Shown: positions 1 to 9,600 of the stretch, in pieces
Layout of the letters: the number at the start of each line of letters is the position of its first letter
Numbering within the stretch: the stretch's first letter is position 1
Position numbers and translations under genes: made by a program
Notes under the pieces: model-generated
Told to the model about the DNA's origin: nothing
Databases searched by the model: none
The model's input: only the letters and a program-made list of their open reading frames with translations
NCBI GenBank assembly: GCA_011037195.1
Contig: JAAEAF010006082.1
Location: 1 to 64,000 of the forward strand
DNA length: 64,000 nucleotides
Source: Triatoma infestans
Lineage: Eukaryota; Arthropoda; Insecta; Hemiptera; Reduviidae
Direction of reading: 5' to 3'

Positions 1-130
1 TGCTGTGTATTGAGATATGCTGTATACTGAGATATGGTGTGTACTGAGAGGTGCTGTGTATTGAGATATGCTGTATACTGAGATATGGTGTGTACTGAGA
101 GGTGCTGTGTATTGAGATATGCTGTGTATT
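1..130. repeat. Tandem repeat of 17-bp monomers arranged as 51-bp trimers
   Basis: Three variant 17-bp monomers (starting TGCTGTGTATTGAGATA, TGCTGTATACTGAGATA and TGGTGTGTACTGAGAGG) repeat in fixed order, so positions 1-51 recur at 52-102 and partly at 103-130. The array runs off the left edge, so its full size is unknown. This is a higher-order satellite or minisatellite pattern. Confidence 0.9.
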
Positions 131-634
131 ACTTTACTTACTGTTTGATAAATAACTATTATATGTCATTAACTGCGACACTTTGTCGTGCTAAATAAAT
201 AGGACGTTAGATTGACTTATTTCCTAGTGCTCTTAATATTCCCCTTTTAGTTTTAAATGTACGAGTAAAATTATTTACTCCAACTAACCAAGTTTAGTTT
301 AGATAAAATTAAACTAAATATACTAAATTTATTTCTTACTTAACTGTTAACAATCCTGCCAATAGATAGCTGTTTTTCAAACACTATGAAGCGAATGTTA
401 TTTAACATCACATCTTTCATAATCGATGAATAATTTCTTTAGTGTATGAATTAATGCTTTGCCAATGATGCTCATAAAGTTTTTATTCTTGTTCGGAGGG
501 GGTACAATAAAACTAATGAAGCACGGTATTGTTAGTTACTCTTCACAGCCGGGATAATATCGTGGTGGCATTGGAGGTTTTTTATATATCTATATTTACT
601 GATACGTTTTTATTACTTAACACAAGTATACTAA
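131..634. other. AT-rich sequence without recognisable feature
   Basis: No coding exon, RNA gene or clear repeat was recognised here. If the transporter gene's first exons were in this window they would be expected upstream of 6597, but none with sodium-symporter-like coding was found. Confidence 0.5.
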
Positions 635-806
635 TAATAGTAAGAGGAAGTATCGCGCCAGATTTTCGAAATTGAGTTTCACCGGAAATACATGTTTTGA
701 AGTCCTCTGAGCCCAAAAAAGTGGTTTTAAACACTAATAAGAATAAAAATTTGCCATTTCGCAGTAAGAGAAAGTCGCGTGAGTTAATCACGTCAGATTT
801 TTGTTG
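635..806 (+). mobile_element. Internally deleted copy of the abundant miniature repeat family
   Basis: Starts with the family's AAGAGGAAGTAT box, then TTTCACCGGAAATACATG and the GTGG box. It jumps to the family 3' end (AGTAAGAGAAAGTCGCGTGA, then the CAGATTTTT terminus). The central modules present in full copies such as 14400-15110 are missing. Forward orientation. Confidence 0.7.
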
Positions 807-1480
807 TTGTTGCGAGAAACTAGATTTTGATTAAATTAGCTCTTGCGTAGTTTTCAATTTTTATAGTATTCTTTTAATACTTTGTGGAATGTGCCACATA
901 CATAAAATTAATATAACGTATAGCTAAAAACTTCAGGTCTAAGGAAAGTTTTAAATATTATCGATTCCGTGGAGTAATTTTTGTGGGTGTTTAAAATTCA
1001 TTTTATTTTTTTCCGTTACTATAAACGGCCAAATACAAAATGGCGGGTCTTGCATTTCTGCCCAATTCTCTTTTGCTTTCTTTTTCAGCAATGGAATGAA
1101 ATTGCTGATTTTTTTTCTTTATAGCTCATATTAATTATGTAAAAGAGTAATTATTATATCAGAAATAACTTGATTTTTTGATTTTTTTGTGTGTGCAGAA
1201 TTTGATAATTTATAAAATACAGAGAGAAAATTATTAAAACCATTCTAAACTAGATTTTTCATAGAAATAATTAGCTATAAATAATTAGCCAATCACAGTC
1301 TAGAAGTGAAGTGTGAAATGTGGGCGTGGTCAACATGATAATTCTAAATTTCTGATTAGCCTAACATACACCCGAACGATATATTAGAGTTGGATAAACT
1401 AGAGTCTATGTAACTCTAAATTGGTGTTGAAGCTAATTGGGTAACCGGAAGTAAAATTTTACAGAATAGATTTCCGAGTT
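807..1480. other. AT-rich sequence; nothing recognised except a repeat scrap at its right edge
   Basis: No gene is seen. The last 50 bases contain ACCGGAAGTAAAATTTTAC, which resembles the miniature repeat and forms the broken left border of the BEL/Pao fragment. Confidence 0.4.
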
Positions 1481-2668
1481 GAGCAGCTGCTGCAGTTGGG
1501 CGCGGAGGGCTTGGGCGTCAGCCTCTGACGAAGCGCCGGTGAGCACATCATCGACGTACACTTCGTGGAGAAGGGTGGCCTGGGCGTGAGGATACTTATC
1601 CCCTTCAACAGTCGCTAGTTGGCGAAGGGTGCGTAGGGCGAGGTAAGGCGCGGAGGATACACCATAGGTGACGGTGTTTAGGCGGAAGGAGGAAATGGGT
1701 TCTTGATCGGAGAATCGCCAGATGATGCGCTGGAAATCCCGCTGCTCGGGAGTAACCAGGATCTGGCGATACATTTGCCGGATGTCGGCGGTGAACACGA
1801 AGGCGTGAAGGCGGAAGCGCAGAAGGAGCGTGGCGATGTCGGCCTGAAATTTTGGACCGTTAAGCAAAAGGTCGTTGAGTGACCGGCCGTTAGAGGAGGC
1901 GCAGGAGGCGTTGAACACGACCCGCAGTTTAGTAGGCGGATCGTCCGGGCGATGAACCGCATGATGCGGGATGTAGTATGGCGTATAGGAGGGCGGGGCG
2001 TCATCGGGACGTACAACTTCCATATGGCCGCTGTCGAGGTAGTCCCGCATAAATTCGATGTACGCGGCGCGTAAGTCGGGGTTTTGCGCCAGGCGCTTCT
2101 CCAATCGGAGGAACTGGCGGGTGGCGACGGTGACGGAGACCCCGAGGCGATCATCAGTGAAGGGGAGAGAGACGATGTAGCGTCCGCTGGCGGAGCGATG
2201 AACCGAGCGGGAATAAATGCTCTCGCAGGCGCGTTCGCTGGCGGTGAGAGGCAGATTCTCCGGAACTTTGTCTACCTCCCAGAAGCGGCGTACGATCTGG
2301 TTGAGATCTTCTTCCTCACATTGAAGGAGGCAAGGTGACAAGACACACGGAGGAACCGCGGGGGCAGCAGGCATCTCCGGGATGACAGGAAGCGAGGCGG
2401 CGGTATCTTCTTGGCGGACCAGCAGGAGAGGGCGGCGGGACGGTTGGAGGAAGCGGCGCGGGGCAGGGGCGTGGAGCGCGAGAGCGGGGGCGCTCATTGT
2501 CGCGAGTGGAAGCGGTGAACCGGACTCGCTTTGGGCGGGAAAGAGGGCGAAAGGGCCCCTAGAGGACCCAGCCGAGGGTGGTGTGAAAGGCGGCCGGAGT
2601 GCGTAAGGTGGGCGGGACTCTACCCGGAAGGAGAAGATAGGGGAGGACATCATTCCCAAGAATGACAT
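1481..2668 (-). pseudogene. BEL/Pao reverse transcriptase, truncated after the YVDD motif
   Basis: Recognisable blocks are LRVVFNAS with the following LNDLLLNGP (typical Pao RT), FTADIRQMYRQILV (motif A, catalytic D), VTYGVSSAPYLALRTL (motif B) and EVYVDDVLTG (motif C, near 1545-1560). Soon after motif C the coding similarity stops at about 1481, removing the thumb, RNase H and integrase. The N-terminal part of this open frame (about 2300-2668) is low-complexity Pro/Ala/Ser linker. Confidence 0.85.
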
Positions 2669-3026
2669 CGATGTCTCCAGGTTTATTAAACCGGCAGTCC
2701 GCGAGGCGAAGATGCTTCAGCCGGGCCCAGTTAACCGGCAGAGCCTGGTGCGGGGTGGGGGGAATGATATGGTCAAGCACCAGCACGGGTACAGAAAGAC
2801 GAGGCGGATCACCGGGGTGCACAAGGGTGACAGTGGCGCGGTAATGGGAGAGGGCAGAAGCGTTAGAGCCCAGGGTAGAAATTCTAGACTCCACGCGTTG
2901 GAGCGGCAAACGGAGACGCTGGGCGGTGGCGCGGGTGATGACGGTCACATGACTCCCGGAATCGACGAGGGCGCGGGTGAGGTCACCATAAGGAGGATTT
3001 TCTAGGCGCAGGCGGACGGTGGGCAT
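2559..3026 (-). pseudogene. BEL/Pao aspartic protease (DUF1758-like)
   Basis: The frame opens with a short beta-strand-rich lead and then VDSGSHVTVI, the catalytic D-S-G signature of retropepsins, at about 2925-2955. A strand-rich body and the VILGNDVLPYLL segment (the hydrophobic-ILG flap partner of the family) follow. The frame overlaps the end of the gag frame and the start of the RT frame, as expected for a pol polyprotein broken by indels. Likely inactive as a complete element. Confidence 0.8.
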
Positions 3027-4156
3027 GAGTACGGGTGGAGGCGAGCGAAGTGGGGCGTTAAGCGGGAGCGACAGTCAATAATCGGGCAGAGAAGTATCGG
3101 CGTGATGCCGCGTACGGATGCGTCCGCGGGAAGCGGGAGGCGATTGAAGTCTCGGATCGGTGGTGAGGGGTGGCGGGGATGGGCAGTCGGCCCACCGTAT
3201 ACATGGCGGGGAGGCGCCGCGCTCAGCCTCCGTGTGAGGCGGTGAGCGTGAGGAGGGAGGGGGCGATTGGCGCGGAGTGGCGAAAGGCGCGGAGAACGGG
3301 AAGGTGAGGGGCGATGACTGGTTGAGGGCTCGGGCGAGAGTGGAGCACGAGGGGGGACGTTTTGGGAGGGGAGATGTAGAATGGTGTGATGGCGACGGGG
3401 CATAAGTGGCACGTCTGTTCCGAGCGGCACGGTCATAAAGATGACCGTCGGACAGACAGTTCCGGCACACATGGTGGCTCGACACAAAGTCGCGCCGACG
3501 CCCCACGGGCATGGATTTGAAGGCCACGCATTGGCGGATCGTATGATCCGACCCGCGACAGTAGGCGCACAGGGGGGGCGTGGCCGTGACGGAGACGCAG
3601 TCGCGGTGGTGGGTTTGGGCAGCACAGGGCCCGGAGTGTGAGAGGCGCGAGAAGGCGGGGACAGAACAGCCGGCCTTCGTGGCGGAGATGGAGGGCGCGA
3701 GGGAACCGAGTCGCGGAAGCGGGGCGACGAGGGGGTGGTGCGACGCGGGGCAGGGGGGATGAGGCGCAAGGCGTGTAGGCGTCGCTGCAGGAAGGCGGTG
3801 ACGTCCGTGACTGTGGGGAACTCGACAGCCGCATGCTCGAGTTCGAACGCTTCCCGGGTCTGGGCGTCGAAGTGGCGGGCGATCAAGGAAAACATGAGGA
3901 AGGAAGCGAGATCTGGGGCGGCCACGGTCAATAGGGCGTGAGCGGCTTCCAAAGGGCCAGTGAGTATCCGCTCCAGGCTTTGGACGGACGAAAGGGGGGT
4001 GCCGGAAGGGACCTCGAGGAGGCGCTGCAGGAGGGTTTCGGCAAAGTGCCGGCGGTTATCATACGCCGTGCACAGGGCGTGCCAGGCGCGATCGAACTGG
4101 CCGTCCACTAACGGGATGTTAGCGATGATGGCGCGGGGGGGCCCTCTAGCAAACAC
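3002..4156 (-). pseudogene. BEL/Pao gag, N-terminally truncated, with zinc knuckles
   Basis: The N-terminal stretch contains the IANIPLVDGQFDRAWHAL core typical of DUF1759/Pao gag proteins, which package element RNA. In neighbouring frames near 3530-3575 a CX2CX4HX4C knuckle is readable (CAYCRGSDHTIRQC). A second at about 3430-3475 (CRNCLSDGH) has alanine where the last cysteine is expected. The open frame drifts out of register in the C-terminal proline/serine-rich part, so frameshifts are present. The upstream gag region normally found in the family is absent. Confidence 0.75.
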
Positions 4157-4412
4157 ATAGCTCGCGTGCAGGCGAAAGATGGAAAATACTTGTACATTTT
4201 AAGAACTATAACAAACTTGAGATGGGGTGCAGATCCAGCGACTTCCATGCTGTTTTACAAATCCACCATTAGATCTATTTTTGACTATGGTTCGGTATTT
4301 TATGGAGAAGCAAGCAGCTCTAGCTTAAAGAAACTAGATCTAATTCAGTACACATGTATACGATTATGTTATGGCTTCCTAAAACCCACTCCAATTGATA
4401 TTTTGCTATCAG

Positions 4413-5190
4413 TGTCTGCGCGGCAGACACCCAAGGCGAGGTGGCGGTTGGACGCGAGAAACGGGCGAAAAAACTGTAAGTAACTTGAATTATACAAGTA
4501 GTTAAATTAAGGCGAGACTTACCTTCTTGGTGACGGCGAATGTTGAGGCAGAGGCGATGACGAAATAGGCGGAAAGGGGATAGGAAGGGATGGCGTCTGT
4601 ATGTGGAGGTGTTGTGTGTGTGAGTGTGTTTGTGGCGAAAGAAAGGAGATAAGGTGAATGGAGAAAGGTGTTAGAATGCTCCGTGGAAACGGTGAAGGCT
4701 GCTGAGAGCTTCTGAAGGTGATGAATTTCTCCAGGTGCGAACAGAGATCTTCTCCTCGATGCAGGTGCGGTCAGTTTCTTATTATTCGCGGGCGAATAAT
4801 GAAGAAAATTAACTTGGCGAATGAGCGCTTAAATGGCGAAGTCACAGTGAAGCGGAGTTATAAGCACTACACAACCAGCACAGACGAACGACAGAGAGCA
4901 ACTGAACTGAGCGGACGGAAACAGGGGGCTGGCCGGCGTAGGAAGTAGGGGAAAACATTGTAGTCAGATGACGAAATAGGAAAAGGGATGGAAGAGGGGT
5001 GGTGCGGAGGGTTGGGGTAGCAACAACCAGTTCCAAGAATGCATTAGTGGCGGACTTATTTCAAAGGCGAGCGGATTAACGCGTACGCACGCACGGGCGG
5101 AGTAGGCGCGTAAGAGAGGCAGGCGTGGGAAAAATTACCAAGTTAAAATATCGAGGCAGAGTTAATCCCTCAAAGGGAGCCGACCGAACA
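4413..5190. mobile_element. Solo LTR-like insertion (TG...CA, 778 bp) with 5-bp target duplication
   Basis: Begins TGTCTGCGCGGCAGACAC and ends GACCGAACA, giving TGT...ACA termini. It is flanked by ATCAG at 4408-4412 and again at 5191-5195, and the LINE protein reading continues across the two flanks, so this is an insertion into the LINE. The first 17 bases form a perfect hairpin (TGTCTGC, GCG loop, GCAGACA). On the minus strand AAG followed by GTAAGTCTCGCC looks like a splice donor, and TTACTTACAG 49 nt on looks like an acceptor. GC-rich and related to 7861-9499. Coding orientation cannot be set. Confidence 0.8.
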
Positions 5191-5544
5191 ATCAGAGTCT
5201 GCCACTAGACCACAGAAGAAAACTGCTCTCTGACAAATTACTCCTTAAGTTTCTCTCGCTCAATCGCCCGGTAGCTAATAAGATCTGCCAGTTAAATACA
5301 AAAGTTCTGACTGCCTCTTACTGGAGGAACAAGAAGCTCCATTACTATGAGTTTTATAGATACATCACCGTATATTAATATTATATTCACGAACAGGAAA
5401 TTGCCACAATTTGGAATAGATTTCAAAATCTTCACCCAATCTTTTCAAGTATTTTATATAAATGTCCCGTTAAGTTCCACATCTTTTTACATTAATGAAT
5501 TAGCAATGGAGTTCATTCCAGGGAAATAGCCGGACTCCCATCTC

Positions 5545-5905
5545 ATCTTCACAGATAGTTCAAAAATGGAAGTTGGAATAGCATGTGCAATAAAGAGTCC
5601 GTTTATAAAATGATAACCCTTCCCTAAGATAAGTACTGTTTATTCTGCTGAGTTAATTGCCATCTCGGAAGCACTGCAATATGCTGCTACCATTCAAAAT
5701 AATAAGATTCTAGTTGTTTCTGATAGTAAAAGTGCTTGGATGAAATTAGAGCATTTTAACTTGAGATCTAGAGTAGATAATCTAATTTTAAGTATATTAA
5801 AGAATGTATGGTAAGAATCAGAAAAAAAATCTGTATCATTTGGATGGATCAAAGCGCATGTTGGTAGTAGAGGAAATGGGTGGACTCGCTAGCTAAGAAA
5901 GCAAT
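5545..5905 (+). pseudogene. RNase H domain of the LINE
   Basis: Blocks in order: FTDSSKMEVG (first catalytic Asp strand), YSAELIAISEALQYA (catalytic Glu helix), ILVVSDSKSAWMKL (second catalytic Asp), and WIKAHVGSRGN followed by VDSLAKKA (His loop and last Asp). A frame change around 5600-5625 and a base-level break near 5810 interrupt the reading. The domain degrades the RNA strand during reverse transcription in intact relatives. Confidence 0.8.
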
Positions 5906-6596
5906 CCAAGAAGGAGTGAAGGCCAACATTAAAATTCCTTTTTGTGATGCGGCCAATAAACTTGAAAATCAAGTTCGGACTCACTGGCAGCATAAATTTC
6001 AAATTCTCCAAAAGGGTCGTTTCATAATCAATTAATCCATATATATCCCGTAGGACCCTGGCATGCACCATACACATTAAATAAGAATACAATAAGAATC
6101 GTAGGCTGGTTGAGAGCGAACCATGGTCTTTGCAGGGGAAGATAGGGAAAGAAGACAATGCAATCTGTACAGTTTGCAAAGTTCCAGAATCTTTAGAGCA
6201 TATAATAATGTCCTGTATTGTGTATAAAAGAGAAAGAGAAATACTATTTGTATAAATTAAATAACTTGGTTATACATCTATTTAATTTACAAATCATTAT
6301 TGCTTAATCCCAAAGAAGAAATTTGTCAATTAATTCAAGATTTCTTTCAATCCATCAATAGAATAGTTTAAAATTGAGTTATCTACAGCTTAGTGCTTGA
6401 GAACAGGATTATATATTTCTCAATTCGTGTTGGCTCTGGCGCAGGCTAGAGAAAAAAAGTGTACTATGCGGAAAAAACTTGAGATTTTTTTACTTATTGC
6501 GCAAGCGCTTGGAATTGCTAATCTTATCTGAAATTTCTACAATAAAATGTTGTTTCTTATTCAAAATTTTGTGTTAACCTATTCGTATGTTTACAG

Positions 6597-6662
6597 TATT
6601 TTGGAGTTCGATTCAGTAGGAAACTTCAGTTACTTGCCTCTTGTTTGTTTACGTTTCAAATG
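6597..6662 (+). CDS. SLC5-like transporter exon (first visible)
   Basis: Acceptor TTTACAG, donor GTTAGT; phase 0 in and out. Encodes 22 residues starting YFGVRFSRKLQ, matching the conserved Y-E-x-R-F segment after TM4 of SLC5 proteins. It has no start codon, so at least one upstream exon exists. Confidence 0.85.
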
Positions 6663-9600
6663 GTTAGTAAAATTTTCATTCAATAGAGTTTTCTTTTTAT
6701 TTATTTATTAAATATTTCCCTAAGTAAGACTATTTTTTAGGTATTATATTTATCTCTTGTATTGTATGCTCCTGCATTGGCTATGCATCAAGGTACTTTA
6801 AATAAACTATACTTGCAGACAAACTTTGCAGTATATGTCGTTTTTTCTTTCTATAATTCTTAATTTAAATAAAAAATGGTTGATAATATGTTTTGTTTAC
6901 AGTGACCGGTCTAAATACCTTGATACTTGTCACCGTAATGTACATAGTGTGCATCCTGTACACAACTGTTGTAAGTAATAGCATTAGATTATATTAATCC
7001 ATGATTAGTTCTTGGTTTTGCACTTATTTGAATTTGATATGGAAAGTAAACATTTATTTGTTTATCAAATTACGAAGTAATGCGTTTTCGATGCACCAAA
7101 ACCGTATTTTTCAAGGCAGCCATGAAAGCCAAATGCATTTCTAAAAAGTATTATGATTTTCAGTTTTTAAAGATTCGCGGAATAATTATGTTTTATATAT
7201 ATATATGATTTTCCTATTTAGTTACCCTGGTCAAATCCTGGGCAGAACAAATTCTGAATAGAATAGTGACAAGTTATTATTAATCTGTCCATTTATTTTC
7301 TTTATATACTATTTCTTATATTTAAACTTAAACATTATACACATACATTTATGCATATATATTTAAAGTAATTACTCTGTTACTGGAAGTATTTCATTCG
7401 TCTCATTTTCATATTGATTTTTCTATCGGACGTATTTGGTATGAGAGAAGTGGTATGGTTGCACATTCGAGATAAGGTTTTGACCAAACGAACCGCACGA
7501 AAGAGGTAAACGATATGGAAATGTAGTAAAACGATATAGCGTTGAATATTATTTACTTTTGTTATTATGGTATAGATTTGTTGGTTTTACCATACGTTTC
7601 GGCACCGGATATGGACCTTCTCCAGTGGGTTGTTGTTTAAATGTTAGGTACTATTAACAGTTCATAGTTCGTCGAGAATTAAATCAAATAATATACCCTT
7701 TTAAACTCTGTTTATATTTTTGTGTGGAGGTTATAGTCTGTGATTATTTTTATGCTTGTCCTGGTAGGGAGTGGCGGTTGTATTTGAATATGTCTTGATT
7801 ATGTTGTGTTGTACATATTTCCAAGAAGAAAGGTATAGGATGAGGAACCTCAAATTATACTGTCTGCGCAGCAGACACCCAGGCGCGATGGCGAGCGGTG
7901 AGACAAAAGTACAATCAAGGAATAATATAAAAGTAAGAAAATAACTGCAATAGAAAGAGGCGAGACTTACCCTTCTGATGACGGCGGATGGTGACGCAAA
8001 GAGGCGATGAGGCGACAGGCGGCTTGGCAAAGGAAGAGGAGATGTGTGTCTGTGTATGTGTGTGTGTTTATGTGAGTTCGGGTGCGAGGGCGTAATGAAG
8101 AAGGGAATTCAGGCGCCGATAGTAGAGGACTTGGTAAAGCAGATGACGCTGTTGTTGACGTTGCTGATAGTGGTGAAGCAATCAAGGCTCGGAAGGTAAG
8201 TTCACCTGAAGGCGATGGTGCGGATGAGATGAAGTTTAATTTTAACTAGTAAAGGATATGAATTAAAAGGCGAAGACGCGTATAAGGTGATAGGACTCAT
8301 ACACAAGGCGAACTACGAGCAAACACACAGATGTTAGCGCTTAGAGCACCAGAAGGAGAGTGGTAGAGATGGCGGGCGTTGTCCAGGGCGATTGGAAGTA
8401 GAGGGGGAAACATGTGTCCGGGTGATGCAATAAAATGATGCAAGGCCGGAAAGCTGGCCCTAAAATACTAAAAACAAGAAGGGGAAGAGGAGACGACGGG
8501 ATGGAAGGGCTTAGTAGTTCTAAGAAAGCGCCCACACGCACGGGCGCGCGCGCGTGGGGGAGTGCTGGGCGTAGTGTACACACACATACACACACACACA
8601 CACACACCGACCCAACATATACAAATTGCTTAAAGAAACGCAGTTAAATAATAAATACAAAAATAGTAAAAATGTGAAAGATCTGACTCACCTTGAAAGC
8701 AGATGCGATGTCGATCAAGGCGAAGCTTGTGGCTAGGATGCGGAGGTAAATAAAGAGGAGATTGTGGCGTATGTGCGGTGAAAGTGTAAATGTAGGGGAA
8801 ATGTGTGTATGAATAATAGGGATGCTGAAAAGTTCCTGGCGATCAGAAGTTCAAGTGACTTGTTTAAAGGGGATGACAGGTGCAGATTAACAATAAGGCG
8901 CGAGTAATTAATTTTCTGTGGCGTTATGCTCGAAAATGGATGCAGGCGAAATGTTGCAGTGTAAAGGAGCTGGCGAAGAATTAGGGTACAATATTTGGAC
9001 ATTTAAACTAAGGCGCAGTTGTGATCCTCTTCGTTCTCAAGTGAGTCCAATTCAGCTTAATAAGCTTTCCATTTAAAGGTTCACCGAACTAGGTGCACTC
9101 TATTATGCGGCCGTAATTATTATACTCAAGCCAACTACACCAGTTTTCAAAGGCGAATTTAAAGCTGCCGTATTAAGCGTTAAAAACACAATAGTATACT
9201 TTGTATAAATAAATATCTAAACAGCAAATGGGTCGCAGAAACAAGGGTTGGTCGGAAGGAGTGGGGGAAGCATATTGGTGGCGTGATGTTATGAAAAAAG
9301 GCGATTTTTTTGGAAATAGAAATAAGCATGACCAGAAGTGAAGGAGTGAGTGAGAGGGCGAAAGAGACAGAAGATACTAGAAGGGAATAATAGGAAAGGA
9401 CGGATTAGAGGTGGAAGAAAAAAGGGGCGCGTAGGTAGCGAGAGCGGAGAGAAGCGGGAAAGAGAAATATGGTATGGAGACCGACAGACACACAGTCCAA
9501 TACGTACGACTAAACAGGGTATTTGGTCAGATTGTCTGTTCTATAGTTGATTGAGTTCTCTTTATTTTGTCTGTTCTAGTTGTGGCATCGTCTCTTTACT

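Larger units (their letters stand above)
1481..4165 (-). mobile_element. BEL/Pao LTR-retrotransposon, internal fragment (gag part, protease, partial RT)
   Basis: Read on the minus strand, the segment encodes in order the C-terminal part of a BEL/Pao gag, CCHC knuckles, a DUF1758-type aspartic protease and a reverse transcriptase that stops shortly after its YVDD motif. It is far more GC-rich than its surroundings. It is cut at both ends. To the right (its 5' side) it abuts a LINE at 4166. To the left it ends inside RT against a scrap of the miniature repeat, so RNase H and integrase are missing. Frames change between the domains, so it is a decayed, non-autonomous remnant. No flanking LTR pair is seen. 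The LTR-like segment at 4413-5190 shares its GC-rich character but sits in the LINE, so whether it belongs to the same element is unproven. Confidence 0.85.
4166..6410 (+). mobile_element. LINE, 5'-truncated, C-terminal RT plus RNase H (I-like group), interrupted by an LTR
   Basis: The piece 4166-4412 encodes the conserved post-RT thumb block seen in many LINEs (LRWGADPATSMLFYKSTIRS, then FDYGSVFYGEASSSSLKKLD). The coding resumes at 5191 after an LTR-like insertion and runs through a ribonuclease H-like domain (about 5545-5905), then a C-terminal Cys-His cluster near 6165-6215. RNase H placed C-terminal to RT is typical of the I superfamily of LINEs. Several stops and frameshifts show it is dead. 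The 5' end is truncated against the BEL/Pao fragment; the 3' end near 6410 is approximate. Confidence 0.8.

Noticed and set aside
1678..2606. Several long open frames on both strands
   Set aside because: Shadows of the GC-rich BEL/Pao protease and RT. GC-rich DNA has few stops, and only one frame carries RT motifs.
7861..8200. Helitron end (hairpin near terminus)
   Set aside because: The hairpin sits at the extreme terminus without a CTRR end or TC start, and a related copy has a 5-bp target duplication, which Helitrons do not make.
8341..8647. 88- and 70-codon frames rich in CV/TH repeats
   Set aside because: They read through a (CA)n/(TG)n microsatellite inside the LTR-like element, so they are not genes.
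9019..9041. Alternative exon of the transporter
   Set aside because: It is only a 22-base exon end without an acceptor or the rest of the exon, and lies upstream of earlier exons, so it cannot be spliced sensibly.
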